64,000 nucleotides of DNA, from contig NZ_NJGY01000003.1 in the NCBI RefSeq assembly GCF_002250505.1, forward strand, positions 273,977 to 337,976, written 5' to 3'. Position 1 is the first letter of the stretch, and every line of letters begins with the position of its first letter. The position numbers and the translations under genes are program-made. Shown here piece after piece: positions 43,640-52,196 of the stretch. This DNA is from Janthinobacterium sp. PC23-8 (GTDB lineage Bacteria > Pseudomonadota > Gammaproteobacteria > Burkholderiales > Burkholderiaceae_D). A model generated the notes under the pieces. That model was given only the letters and a program-made list of their open reading frames with translations, was not told the origin of the DNA and did not search any database.

Positions 43640-44105
43640 GGTTATGACGAACAGAATACTTGCTGCTTCAGGCATTCGTGCCGCAGGGACCCGTGCTCAT
43701 GGCCCTGGACGACACGATTGAACGCCGGCGTGGCGCCAGGATCGCTGCCAGGGGAATCTATCGCGATCCAGTGCGATCGAGCCACAGCCATTTCGTCAAG
43801 GCCAGCGGCTTGCGTTGGCTGTGCCTGATGCTGGTGGCGCCGATTCCTTGGGCCGGACGTTGTTGGGCATGACCGTTCTGTTCGGTGCTGGCGTCGTCGG
43901 AGCGCTACTGCCTGGACCGCAAGCGCCGCCCCAATAAGTTCACCGACCGGGCGCGGCAATTACTATGGATGGTCAAGCGATGGCTGCCGGAGCGGTCCAT
44001 CGTGGTCGTCGCCGACAGCAGTTTTGCAGCATTGAACCTGCTTGCCGGCGTGCGCGAGCAACTGTGCGTGGTCACCCGCCTGCGCCTCGATACGCAGTCT
44101 GTATG
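43640..44105 (+). pseudogene. Remnant of an IS701/IS4-like DDE transposase
   Basis: Frame 1 encodes LLQAFVPQGPVLMALDDTIE-RRRGARIAARGIYRDPVRSS, breaks at a TGA near 43870, and goes on with RKRRPNKFTDRARQLLWMVK and RSIVVVADSSFAALNLLAG. The two catalytic regions LDDT and VADSSFA are DDE-type. The N and C termini are missing; the match ends near 44100, just before the PPTase stop. No terminal inverted repeats remain. It is a dead, internal fragment next to the NRPS genes. Confidence 0.75.
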
Positions 44106-44118
44106 GATAAAGTCCAGC

Positions 44119-44646
44119 TTAGTACGCCAACGTCGCCGTATAGCCTGCCGGTACGGGCACCGCTTGCAAGCGGCAGGCGGGAGCCTTGCCGTCCCATTCG
44201 GTCAGCGCCAGGCCCGCATACTTGAGCGCCGCCTCGCGCGCCGTCCAGGCCTGCGCCAGGGCCAGCGGTCGCTGCCCGGCAGGGCAGGCCGCCAGCGACT
44301 GCGCCACCTGCGGCCCCAGGTAATCCGTCGCCACGGCAAACCAGTCGGCAATCTCCATCACCCGCATCACGTCGATGCCGACCGCGCCATGCAGGTCGAT
44401 GGCGGCCAGCGAGATACCGTCGTCGTGGCTGATCGCCAGGCCTGCAATGCGGCCCGCAAGCAGCAAACGCGGTGCCTGGCCTGGCTGCGATTCCACGCTG
44501 ACGTCATCGATGGAAAGCCCCAGCCACTGCGCCGCCGCCTCGCTGATGGCAAGGCGGATGCGCTGCCGCGCCTCGCTTCGGCTCATGGCCGCTTCGACGC
44601 CGATCACCAGCACGCCATCACCCGACCAGTACTGCGCGAAACTCAC
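44119..44646 (-). CDS. 4'-phosphopantetheinyl transferase
   Basis: This 175-residue protein has the Sfp/AcpS-type motifs GIDVMRV (Mg-binding Asp) and WTAREAALKYAG (WxxKEA-like). It transfers phosphopantetheine to the serine of a carrier domain. Its start overlaps the NRPS stop by ATGA (44643-44646), so it is coupled and should activate S583 of that NRPS. At 175 residues it is shorter than Sfp, and the C-terminal end (PVPAGYTATLAY) abuts a transposase remnant, so slight truncation is possible. Confidence 0.85.
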   Translation of the reverse strand: MSFAQYWSGDGVLVIGVEAAMSRSEARQRIRLAISEAAAQWLGLSIDDVSVESQPGQAPRLLLAGRIAGLAISHDDGISLAAIDLHGAVGIDVMRVMEIADWFAVATDYLGPQVAQSLAACPAGQRPLALAQAWTAREAALKYAGLALTEWDGKAPACRLQAVPVPAGYTATLAY

Positions 44647-47600
44647 TGACGCAGCGGCGCCGCCGGGCAGCCGGCCCAGTTGCTGCCGGCCGGGATATGC
44701 TCGCCCTTCATCACCAGGGTCAAGGGGCCCAGGCGCGCGTTGTCGCCGACTTTGGCGCTGTACAGCACCGAGCTGCGCGGCCCCATATAGACGCGCTGGC
44801 CGATTTCCACGTGGTCGATCTTCATCACGCGGTCTTCGAACAAGTGCGTCTGCGGGCAGGTCAGCGCGTTCAGTTCGCTATGGTCGCCGATATGCACGCA
44901 GTCGAATTCGGTGAGGTCGGTGGTGTCCATGTAGACGCCGCGGCCGATCTTGCAGCCGAGCAGGCGGAAGGCCAGCGGCAGCCACGGCGTGCCGCGCAGG
45001 TAGCGCATGAAATTGGGCACGGCGATGCCTTCGTACAGGTTCGTCACGCCTTCGGACAGCCACACGAACGGCGTCCACATCGGCGCCGCATGCTTGCGGT
45101 AGCGGCCCAGCAGCAGCCATTTGAGCGCCACCACCAGCAGGAAATTGCCGATGCCGTAAGCGACGCCGGCCATCGCCAGGTCGGCTACCACTTCGCCCCA
45201 GCGCCCGGCGCCGGCCAGTGGCATCACGTCGAGCACCAGGGTGTAGCCGACCGCGATCACCAGCGCATGCGGCGCGACGATGCGAAACGCTTCGATCAGG
45301 CTGCGGCCCAGGCGCCGTGCCGCCGACGGCTTGAAGGTCAGGTGTTCGGCAAAGCCGCTCACCTGTTCGCGCGCCGGCAGGTGCATCGGCGGCGAGCCCA
45401 GCCAGGTGTCGCCGCCATGCATCTGTGCATTGCGCGGCGCATGCGTGTGCACGCCGATCAGCACGTGTTCGGGCAGGATGGTGCCGTCGGGGATATAGCT
45501 GCCGTTGCCGACAAAGCTGCGGTGCGAGATGACGGTGGGGCGCATGGTCATCCAGCCGCCGTCGATCTGCTCGTCGCCCAGCATCACGGCGTCGGCGATA
45601 AAGGTGTCGTCGCCCAGTGTGAGCATGTCGGGCACCACGCCCAGCGCCGTCGAAATCTCGGCGCCCTTGCCGACCTTGGCGCCCAGCAGGCGATACCAGT
45701 ACGGCGCGAACACGGTGGCGTAAATGCCGTGCAGCACGTTCAGGCTCGACTCCTGGATATGGCTGACCAGCCATTTGGCGCAATAGATATTGCTGTGCAC
45801 GGCCGAGGTGCCCGGTTTCAAGCGCGGCAGCGCGCCCCAGCGGATGGCGGCCGACAGCAGGGCCGTCAACACGATCAGCACGGCGCTGGCGGGAAACGCC
45901 AGGATAAAATAGCGCGCCAGCTGGACGGTCGGGTCGCGCCCCTGCAGCCACGGCATCATGTCGCGTTCGTCGAACCAGTCGATCAGCACGAAGCTGGGGA
46001 ACACCGGCATAAAGAACAGCACGGCGATCAGCACCATGCCAAAGCAGAAGAACAGGGTTTCGCCGGTCAGGCGCGCCTTGGATACTTTCGGTCGCGCCGG
46101 CTGGCTGGCCGGGTCAAACGCGCCTGTGTCGCGCGCCGGCGAACCGGTCCAGATGCGCCCGGCCGGCACTTGCCCGCCATCGGCCAGCGCCGACTGGCCT
46201 TCCAGGTGGCCGAAGTCGCCCACTGCCGTATTGCCTTCCAGGATCGCATACGAGCTGATGCAGGCGTCGTTGCCGATGGTGATTTGCCCCAGCAGCAGAC
46301 GGCCGCGTTCGACGCGGGCGTTTTCAAAGTTGACGGCGTTGCCGACGCTGACGTTGTCGCCGATGGACAGCAGTTCGGGCGCGCGCAGGGTCATCGAGCC
46401 GATCACCACTTCCTTGCCCACTTTGGCGCCCAGTGCGCGCAGCCACCAGCTGTTGAGCGACGAGCCGCTCAGCAGATACGTGGGCGCCGATTCGACCAGG
46501 CGGTCGGCCAGCCACCAGCGGTAGTAGGTGATGCCCCACAGCGGATAGCTGCCCGCCTTCAGGCGCCCGGCGATCAGCCATTTGCCGGCGATCGCGATGG
46601 CAAATTCGGCCAGGGTGGCGAGCAGGAACACGCCGATCGAGGCGGCAACGGCGCGCGCCACGGTGTCGCCCGGGTCGCCCGTAAAGAAATGATAGGTAAA
46701 GAAGGGCGCCATCCACTGCGCCATGCGCAGGGTCACTAACACCGGCACGGCCGCAGCCTGGGCCGCGCCGCAGACCCAGCGCTTGACGCGCGACGGCGGC
46801 GTCCAGTCGGCCTCCGGCACGGCCGGCGCGGGCGCTTCGGCCAGCACGGCGGCGATTTTGCCCACCTGGCGGTTGTGATAGATGTCGCGCACCGTCATGT
46901 GGGCGTAGCGGGGATCGGCGCGCAGGCTCGACGCCAGGCGCGCGGCGAGAAAGGAATGCCCGCCGAGGTCGCTGAAAAAGTCGGCCCGACGCATGATCGG
47001 CTGGCCCGGGAACAGCTGCGCCAGCGCCGCGAACAGCGCCGCTTCGGCCGGCGTTTCCGGCACGTCCGATACACCCGCTTCGCCCGGCGGCGGGGCGCAC
47101 AAAGGCAGCGCTTTCAAGGCTTTCCTGTCGATCTTGCCCGAGGTCAGGCGCGGCATCAGCGGCAGCAGTTCGAACCGGCCCGGCACCATATACGGCGGCA
47201 GATGCAGGTTCAGCGCGGCGCGCAAGGTCCTGGCCGTCAGGGCGTCGTCGGGCGCGTCGTCGCTGCCGACGATATACGCCACCAGCTGGTCGATGCCGTC
47301 ATCCTTGCGCAGCAATACCGCCACCGTGCCGACGCCGCCTTGTTGCGCCAGCACCGCTTCGATCTCGCCCAGCTCCACGCGAAAGCCGCGAATCTTGACC
47401 TGATCGTCGGCGCGGCCCAGGCACAGCACCTGGCCATCGGCATCGATGCGGGCCAGGTCGCCGGTGCGGTACAGGCGCGCGTCGTCCGGGCCCGTCGCCC
47501 AGGGGTTGGGCAGGAATTTTTCCACTGTCAGGTCGGGCCGGCCCAGGTAACCGTCGGCCAGGCCCGGACCGATAATGCACAGTTCCCCCGTTTCACCGCG

Positions 47601-48701
47601 CGCAAGCAAGGCCAGCGGACGATTTTCGCCGGGTTCCGCCACCTGTATCACCAGCAGGCCATAATTGGGCAGCGGCGTGCCGATGGTCACCGGCTGGCCC
47701 GGCTGCAGGCGTGCCAGGCTGCACGAGACGGTCGCTTCGGTCGGGCCATAGGTATTGAACATGGCGCGGCCAGGGCGCGACCAGCGCTCGACCAGCGATT
47801 CGGGGCACATTTCGCCACCGAGATTGATCAGGCGCAGGCTCGGCACTTCCTCGGCAAACAGCGCCAGCAGGGTCGGTACCGCGTGCAGCACCGTGACCTG
47901 GTTGGCACCAAGTGCGCGCGGCAGCGCTTCCGGGTCGCCCGAGATTTCTTTCGGTCCCAGCCACAGGGTGGCGCCCACCAGCCAGGCGATCCAGATCTCT
48001 TCAAACGACATGTCGAAAGCGACCGAAAAGCCCTGGTAGACGGTATCGCTTTGCATGACCCCCAGCACCGCGTTCTCGCTGCGCAGGAAATGGCAGATGC
48101 TGCGCTGGGAGATCAATATGCCCTTGGGCTTGCCGGTCGAGCCCGAGGTATAGATCACATAGGCCGGGTGTTCGGGCAAGCTGGCATGGCGAACGTGCAA
48201 GGTTTCGCCGGGAGCTGCGGGCGCCAGCAGGCTTTCCGCCGTCCACACGGGACGGGTCAGGCCGGCGTCCAGCAGGCGCGGCGCGAACTGCTCGCAGCTG
48301 ACAATGCCGGCGCCATTGGCGTCATCGAGGCAGACCTGCAGGCGCTCGACGGGCGTGTCTTCATCGACGGGCAGCCAGGCGGCGCCCGCCTTGGCAATCG
48401 CCGCCTGCATCAGCAGCAGATCGGCGCCGCGCGGCAGCCACAGGCCGACGATATCGCCGGGCCGCACGCCGGCCGCCACCAGGCGCGAGGCGGCCAGGCT
48501 GGCGCTGGCATCGAGTTCGGCATAGCTGATGCGGCGCTCGCCGTCGATCAGGGCAATCTGTTCAGGGCAGCGCCTGGCGGTCGCTTCGAGCAGGTCGGCC
48601 AGCACCTCGTTTTGCAGCAGATCCGGTCGTGGCGGGCCGTACAGGATATCGGAATGAAGAGGAAGGCTCAATGCCTGGCGGTCTGCGGTGAAATCGTTCA
48701 T
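44643..48701 (-). CDS. Pls/PosA-family single-module membrane NRPS (poly-amino-acid synthetase-like)
   Basis: 1352 residues. An adenylation domain (about 30-530) has YTSGSTGKPKG (184-194), NTYGPTEA, GRADDQVKIRGFRVELGEIE and LTSGKIDRKAL. A carrier domain follows with FFSDLGGHSFLAARL, S583 being the phosphopantetheine site. The remaining 700 residues carry six membrane helices in three pairs, each followed by a left-handed beta-helix (hexapeptide) region (VGKEVVIGSMTLRAPELLSI; VGKGAEISTALGVVP; IGRGVYMDTTDL). That is the layout of epsilon-poly-lysine synthetase. There is no condensation or thioesterase domain. By hand alignment the specificity code is D-M-E-H-I-L-T-V-S-K; Glu at position 239 suggests a basic amino acid such as lysine or ornithine. 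Product unknown. Confidence 0.9.
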   Translation of the reverse strand: MNDFTADRQALSLPLHSDILYGPPRPDLLQNEVLADLLEATARRCPEQIALIDGERRISYAELDASASLAASRLVAAGVRPGDIVGLWLPRGADLLLMQAAIAKAGAAWLPVDEDTPVERLQVCLDDANGAGIVSCEQFAPRLLDAGLTRPVWTAESLLAPAAPGETLHVRHASLPEHPAYVIYTSGSTGKPKGILISQRSICHFLRSENAVLGVMQSDTVYQGFSVAFDMSFEEIWIAWLVGATLWLGPKEISGDPEALPRALGANQVTVLHAVPTLLALFAEEVPSLRLINLGGEMCPESLVERWSRPGRAMFNTYGPTEATVSCSLARLQPGQPVTIGTPLPNYGLLVIQVAEPGENRPLALLARGETGELCIIGPGLADGYLGRPDLTVEKFLPNPWATGPDDARLYRTGDLARIDADGQVLCLGRADDQVKIRGFRVELGEIEAVLAQQGGVGTVAVLLRKDDGIDQLVAYIVGSDDAPDDALTARTLRAALNLHLPPYMVPGRFELLPLMPRLTSGKIDRKALKALPLCAPPPGEAGVSDVPETPAEAALFAALAQLFPGQPIMRRADFFSDLGGHSFLAARLASSLRADPRYAHMTVRDIYHNRQVGKIAAVLAEAPAPAVPEADWTPPSRVKRWVCGAAQAAAVPVLVTLRMAQWMAPFFTYHFFTGDPGDTVARAVAASIGVFLLATLAEFAIAIAGKWLIAGRLKAGSYPLWGITYYRWWLADRLVESAPTYLLSGSSLNSWWLRALGAKVGKEVVIGSMTLRAPELLSIGDNVSVGNAVNFENARVERGRLLLGQITIGNDACISSYAILEGNTAVGDFGHLEGQSALADGGQVPAGRIWTGSPARDTGAFDPASQPARPKVSKARLTGETLFFCFGMVLIAVLFFMPVFPSFVLIDWFDERDMMPWLQGRDPTVQLARYFILAFPASAVLIVLTALLSAAIRWGALPRLKPGTSAVHSNIYCAKWLVSHIQESSLNVLHGIYATVFAPYWYRLLGAKVGKGAEISTALGVVPDMLTLGDDTFIADAVMLGDEQIDGGWMTMRPTVISHRSFVGNGSYIPDGTILPEHVLIGVHTHAPRNAQMHGGDTWLGSPPMHLPAREQVSGFAEHLTFKPSAARRLGRSLIEAFRIVAPHALVIAVGYTLVLDVMPLAGAGRWGEVVADLAMAGVAYGIGNFLLVVALKWLLLGRYRKHAAPMWTPFVWLSEGVTNLYEGIAVPNFMRYLRGTPWLPLAFRLLGCKIGRGVYMDTTDLTEFDCVHIGDHSELNALTCPQTHLFEDRVMKIDHVEIGQRVYMGPRSSVLYSAKVGDNARLGPLTLVMKGEHIPAGSNWAGCPAAPLRQ

Positions 48702-48734
48702 GGATGACGCTTATCTGTGATGCTGGGTGAGAGA

Positions 48735-48773
48735 TCAAACTTGCGCCAACTTGGTGCGCGGCGCAGTTTGATA
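48735..48773. repeat. Imperfect inverted repeat upstream of the NRPS
   Basis: ATCAAACTTGCGCC (48735-48748) and GGCGCAGTTTGAT (48761-48773) pair with a single unmatched base. It lies 34 bases before the NRPS start, with no T run, so it is more likely an operator than a terminator. The ATCAAA/TTTGAT ends resemble FNR half-sites but with wrong spacing. Confidence 0.5.
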
Positions 48774-48841
48774 CATTACAGCAAGCAGGGCATTTCAGCG
48801 TTGCGGAACGATAGCATTTCAAACATTTATTGCATGCCGGC

Positions 48842-49549
48842 TCAATGGCCGCCATTACGGAATGTAAAACGCGGAAACATCGCGCCGATTTGCGCCAGCG
48901 TGGCGGCGGCAGGGTAGCCTGGCGTCACGCTGGCGGCCAGGCCGGCATCGGCGCAGCCGTCGGCCCTGAACTGCTGCAGCACATAGTGTTCGACCCCTTT
49001 TCCGGCCAGGGTAGTGGCCAGCGCCAGCAGCGCCTCGTCGGGCAGCAAGGCCGGGTGGATGGTGGTGCGGCATTCATAAGCGACGCCGCAAGCGAGGATG
49101 GCGTCGAGGCAGGCGCGCGCCGGATCGCCGCTGTTGGCAATGCCGGTAATGGCGCGATACTGCGTGAAAGCGGCTTTGATATCGAAACCGATCCAGTCAA
49201 CCAGCGGCAGCACTTGGCGCAAGCGCTGCGGATAGATGCAGGCCGTATGCAGGCCCACGCCAAATCCCATCGCCCTGACGTCCTGCATGGCGCTTGCCAG
49301 GGCCGGGTCCATGCACGCTTCGCCGCCGCTGAAGACCACCGCGTCAACCAGGCCCGTGCGTCGGCGCAGCAGCGCCAGCACGTCATCCCAGGCGATGGCG
49401 CCATCTACTGTCCTCGGCTGCAGGTGCGGATTGTGGCAATAGCCGCAGCGCCACGGGCAGCCCTGCACGAACACCACGGCGGCCAGCTTGCCCGGGTAAT
49501 CGGTGGCGGAGAACGGCGTGACGCCGCCCACCTTGAGGTTCTTTGCCAT
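48842..49549 (-). CDS. nrdG: Anaerobic ribonucleotide reductase-activating protein NrdG
   Basis: ATG 49549 gives 235 residues. The radical SAM CxxxCxxC is in CPWRCGYCHNPHLQPR, followed by VVFSGGEACMDP (GGE motif) and GFDIKAAFTQYRAITG. It is the longer NrdG type found with class III reductases of proteobacteria. It makes the glycyl radical on NrdD under anoxia. It starts with a TGATG overlap with the small glycyl-radical gene, so nrdD, the small gene and nrdG are one coupled unit. Confidence 0.93.
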   Translation of the reverse strand: MAKNLKVGGVTPFSATDYPGKLAAVVFVQGCPWRCGYCHNPHLQPRTVDGAIAWDDVLALLRRRTGLVDAVVFSGGEACMDPALASAMQDVRAMGFGVGLHTACIYPQRLRQVLPLVDWIGFDIKAAFTQYRAITGIANSGDPARACLDAILACGVAYECRTTIHPALLPDEALLALATTLAGKGVEHYVLQQFRADGCADAGLAASVTPGYPAAATLAQIGAMFPRFTFRNGGH

Positions 49550-49746
49550 CAACGGCAGCGCACAGGCCCCGAGACGCCCGCGCGCGCTTCGCTGAAATAC
49601 TGGCGCTCGTGGAATTCGCCCTGCTTGCCGATATTGAACGAGGCGACGGGGCGGTGATAGCCCATCACGCGGGTCCAGATTTCGCAGCGCTGGCGTTCGC
49701 TGTCGTCGAGTTCAATCACGGGTGTCAGATGTTGTCGTGCGTTCAT
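49549..49746 (-). CDS. Separate glycyl-radical-domain piece of anaerobic ribonucleotide reductase
   Basis: ATG 49746 overlaps the NrdD stop as ATGA; 65 residues, ending in TGA that overlaps the nrdG ATG. The sequence CEIWTRVMGYHRPVASFNIG, followed by KQGEFHERQYF, is the C-terminal glycyl-radical loop that normally ends NrdD; the RVMGY glycine is the radical site candidate. NrdD upstream lacks this loop. So the enzyme is made in two chains, or joined by a -1 frameshift at the ATGA. A frame-breaking mutation is less likely because stop and start overlap so neatly. Confidence 0.85.
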   Translation of the reverse strand: MNARQHLTPVIELDDSERQRCEIWTRVMGYHRPVASFNIGKQGEFHERQYFSEARAGVSGPVRCR

Positions 49747-51503
49747 GGTGTTTCCTCCAGTAGGGTAGTCAGATTGGCCTGCTTGCGGGCGATCAGCTCG
49801 GCGTCGCAGGTGGGGCAAAACTCGTGCTTGCCGGCCAGGTAGCCATGGCGCGGACAGATCGAAAAGGTGGGCGTGACGGTGATATACGGCAGCGAAAAGC
49901 GGGACAGCGCGCGTTTCACCAGCTCGCGGCAGGCGTTGGCGTCCGACAGCGCCTCGGTCATATACAGGTGCAGCACCGTGCCGCCCGTGTATTTGCGCTG
50001 CAGCGCGTCCTGCAATTCCAATGCCTCGAACGGATCGTCGGTGTGGCCGACCGGCAGCTGCGAGGAATTGGTGTAATAGGGATGGTCGTCGGTGCCGGCC
50101 TGCAGGATGGCCGGATAGCGCTTGCGGTCCTCGCGCGCGAAGCGGTAGGTCGTGCCTTCGGCCGGCGTCGCTTCCAGGTTGTACATATGGCCGGTCTGCT
50201 CCTGGAACTCGATCATGCGCGCGCGCACATGGTCGAGCAGGCGGATCGCCAGCGCATGGCCCTCGGCACTGGTGATGTCATGGGCGTTGCCGCTGAAGTT
50301 GCGGATCATCTCGTTGATGCCGTTCACGCCCAAGGTGGAAAAGTGGTTGCGCAGCGTGCCCAGATAGCGCTTGGTGTACGGGAACAGCCCCTCCTGCATC
50401 AGTTTTTCGATGGTGGCGCGCTTGATTTCCAGGCTGGTCTTGCCCAGTTCGAGCAGCCGGTCGAGGTCGGCCAGCAGCGCCGCTTCGTCGCCGCGCCACA
50501 GGTAGCCCAGGCGCGCGCAGTTGATGGTCACCACGCCCAGCGACCCGGTCTGCTCGGCGGAGCCAAACAGGCCATTGCCGCGCTTGAGCAGCTCGCGCAG
50601 GTCCAGCTGCAGGCGGCAGCACATCGAGCGGATCATGTTCGGTTTGAGTTCCGAGTTGATGAAGTTCTGGAAGTAGGGCAGGCCGTAGCGCGCCGTCATC
50701 TCGAACAGGCGTTCGGCGTTCTCGCTGTGCCAGTCGAAATCCGCGGTGATGTTATAGGTCGGGATGGGGAACGTGAACACGCGCCCCTTGGCGTCGCCGG
50801 CCATCATGATCTCGATGTAGGCCTGGTTGATCATGTCCATTTCACGCTGCAGCTCGCCGTAGCAAAACGGCATCTCCACGCCGGCGATCACGGGAATCTG
50901 CTCGCGCAGGTCTTCCGGGCAGACCCAGTCGAAGGTCAGGTTGGTAAATGGCGTTTGCGTGCCCCAGCGCGACGGCACATTGAGGTTGTAGATCAGCTCC
51001 TGCATGTATTGCAGCACGTCTGCATAGGCCAGGCCATCCTTGCGGATAAACGGCGCCATATACGTGTCGAAGGAGCTGAAGGCCTGCGCGCCGGCCCACT
51101 CGTTTTGCAGGGTGCCGAGGAAATTGACGATCTGGCCGATGGCCGACGACATGTGTTTCGGCGGGCTCGATTCGACCTTGCCCGGCACGCCGTTCAGGCC
51201 TTCGTGCAGCAGGGTGCGCAGCGACCAGCCGGCGCAGTAACCGGCCAGCATGTCGAGATCGTGGATATGCAGGGCCGCCTCGCGGTGGGCCGCGCCCACG
51301 TCGGGCGGGTAGACCTGGTCGAGCCAGTAGTTGGCGATCACCTTGCCCGACACATTGAGTATCAGGCCGCCCAGCGAATAGCCCTGGTTGGCGTTGGCGT
51401 TGACGCGCCAGTCGCGCCGCTCCAGGTATTCGTTGATCGATGCGGCGACGTCGACCTGGCCGCTGTTTTTTGACGGTGATGCGGATGCTGAACTAGCTGA
51501 CAT
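49743..51503 (-). CDS. nrdD: Class III (anaerobic) ribonucleoside-triphosphate reductase, catalytic part
   Basis: ATG 51503 follows GGAGG; 586 residues. Active-site cysteines are in SMCCRLQLDLRE and TINCARLGYLWRG. The C terminus has the zinc site (FSICPRHGYLAGKHEFCPTC) and stops soon after (LLEETP), with no glycyl-radical loop. No full ATP-cone is visible at the N terminus, which starts almost directly with SINEYLERRDWRVNANANQG. The enzyme makes dNTPs from NTPs with formate or thioredoxin in anoxia. Length with the 65-residue piece is about 650, near that of Pseudomonas NrdD. An FNR-like site lies upstream. Confidence 0.92.
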   Translation of the reverse strand: MSASSASASPSKNSGQVDVAASINEYLERRDWRVNANANQGYSLGGLILNVSGKVIANYWLDQVYPPDVGAAHREAALHIHDLDMLAGYCAGWSLRTLLHEGLNGVPGKVESSPPKHMSSAIGQIVNFLGTLQNEWAGAQAFSSFDTYMAPFIRKDGLAYADVLQYMQELIYNLNVPSRWGTQTPFTNLTFDWVCPEDLREQIPVIAGVEMPFCYGELQREMDMINQAYIEIMMAGDAKGRVFTFPIPTYNITADFDWHSENAERLFEMTARYGLPYFQNFINSELKPNMIRSMCCRLQLDLRELLKRGNGLFGSAEQTGSLGVVTINCARLGYLWRGDEAALLADLDRLLELGKTSLEIKRATIEKLMQEGLFPYTKRYLGTLRNHFSTLGVNGINEMIRNFSGNAHDITSAEGHALAIRLLDHVRARMIEFQEQTGHMYNLEATPAEGTTYRFAREDRKRYPAILQAGTDDHPYYTNSSQLPVGHTDDPFEALELQDALQRKYTGGTVLHLYMTEALSDANACRELVKRALSRFSLPYITVTPTFSICPRHGYLAGKHEFCPTCDAELIARKQANLTTLLEETP

Positions 51504-51537
51504 AAAACCTCCAATGACCACAACATGCGGTGTTTTA

Positions 51538-51551
51538 TTGAAGGTTATCGA
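51538..51551 (-). promoter_or_regulatory. FNR/Anr-like site upstream of nrdD
   Basis: TTGAA-GGTT-ATCGA matches TTGAT-N4-ATCAA at eight of ten half-site bases. It is centred 41 bases before the nrdD ATG. A promoter core at the proper place is not obvious. Confidence 0.5.
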
Positions 51552-51625
51552 CTAAATGTAGTGCCGTCAAAGGACTTGTGCCAGCAATGGCCAGAACCTT
51601 GATCCAGGTGAAAAACGGCTGGCCG

Positions 51626-52036
51626 TCACTTTTTGTCCCAGCGCTTTTCGCGCAAAATCAGCAGTGTCGTTGCAAAGAACGCGCCGCCGCAGATGGCGAT
51701 GCTGGCCAGGGAAGCGGGCAGTACTTGGCCCCAGATTTCAGCCGGCGAAAACGTGCTCCAGGCGGCCACGCGGATGCCGAACGTGATGTAGTTCGCCAGC
51801 AGCCACCAGAGGGCCAGGATGGCGGTGCAGATGGCGCTCTGGCGCGGCAGCGGCATCTGGCGGCGCGCAAACACGGCCAGCAGGAACAACAGCAGCACGC
51901 CCGGATACACGCCCAGCACTTCGGGCGAGAACAGGTGCGTGCCGTCGATGTCCTGGCCTTCGGGACACGCCCATTGCACTTGCAGGGCGGTGAGAAATAG
52001 AGTCAACAGCAGTATCAGCAGGGGTTTGCGGGTCAT
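51626..52036 (-). CDS. Hypothetical membrane protein
   Basis: 136 residues with four hydrophobic helices: KPLLILLLTLFLTALQVQW at the N terminus, YPGVLLLFLLAVFA, ICTAILALWWLLANYITFG and SLASIAICGGAFFATTLLI. The charged end REKRWDKK should be cytoplasmic. No known domain. It is between nrdD and ubiU, transcribed with nrdD's strand but starting 533 bases upstream of nrdD; it may have its own promoter. Confidence 0.65.
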   Translation of the reverse strand: MTRKPLLILLLTLFLTALQVQWACPEGQDIDGTHLFSPEVLGVYPGVLLLFLLAVFARRQMPLPRQSAICTAILALWWLLANYITFGIRVAAWSTFSPAEIWGQVLPASLASIAICGGAFFATTLLILREKRWDKK

Positions 52037-52120
52037 GGCGGTGGCTGGAATGAATAGGAGTTAGGCACGATGGCAGTGGCGCATTCTACAGCGCAAGGAG
52101 GGCGGCCATGCGTCCATTCC

Positions 52121-52163
52121 TTCACCTGCGTCAAGGACTGCCCACATGGCGCGGGGCTATAGT
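52121..52163 (+). promoter_or_regulatory. Possible FNR-dependent promoter of ubiUVT
   Basis: TTCAC-CTGC-GTCAA (52121-52134) matches the FNR half-sites at seven of ten bases. TATAGT at 52158-52163 is a good -10 box; the site centre would then be near -42, the class II position. ubiU starts 33 bases after the -10. Confidence 0.45.
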
Positions 52164-52196
52164 CTCGACCCTGAGCCGATACAGGAAATCATCATC

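Noticed and set aside
48735..48773. Inverted repeat as nrdG terminator
   Set aside because: No T run follows on the minus strand, and it lies 70-107 bases after the nrdG stop, directly before the NRPS start.
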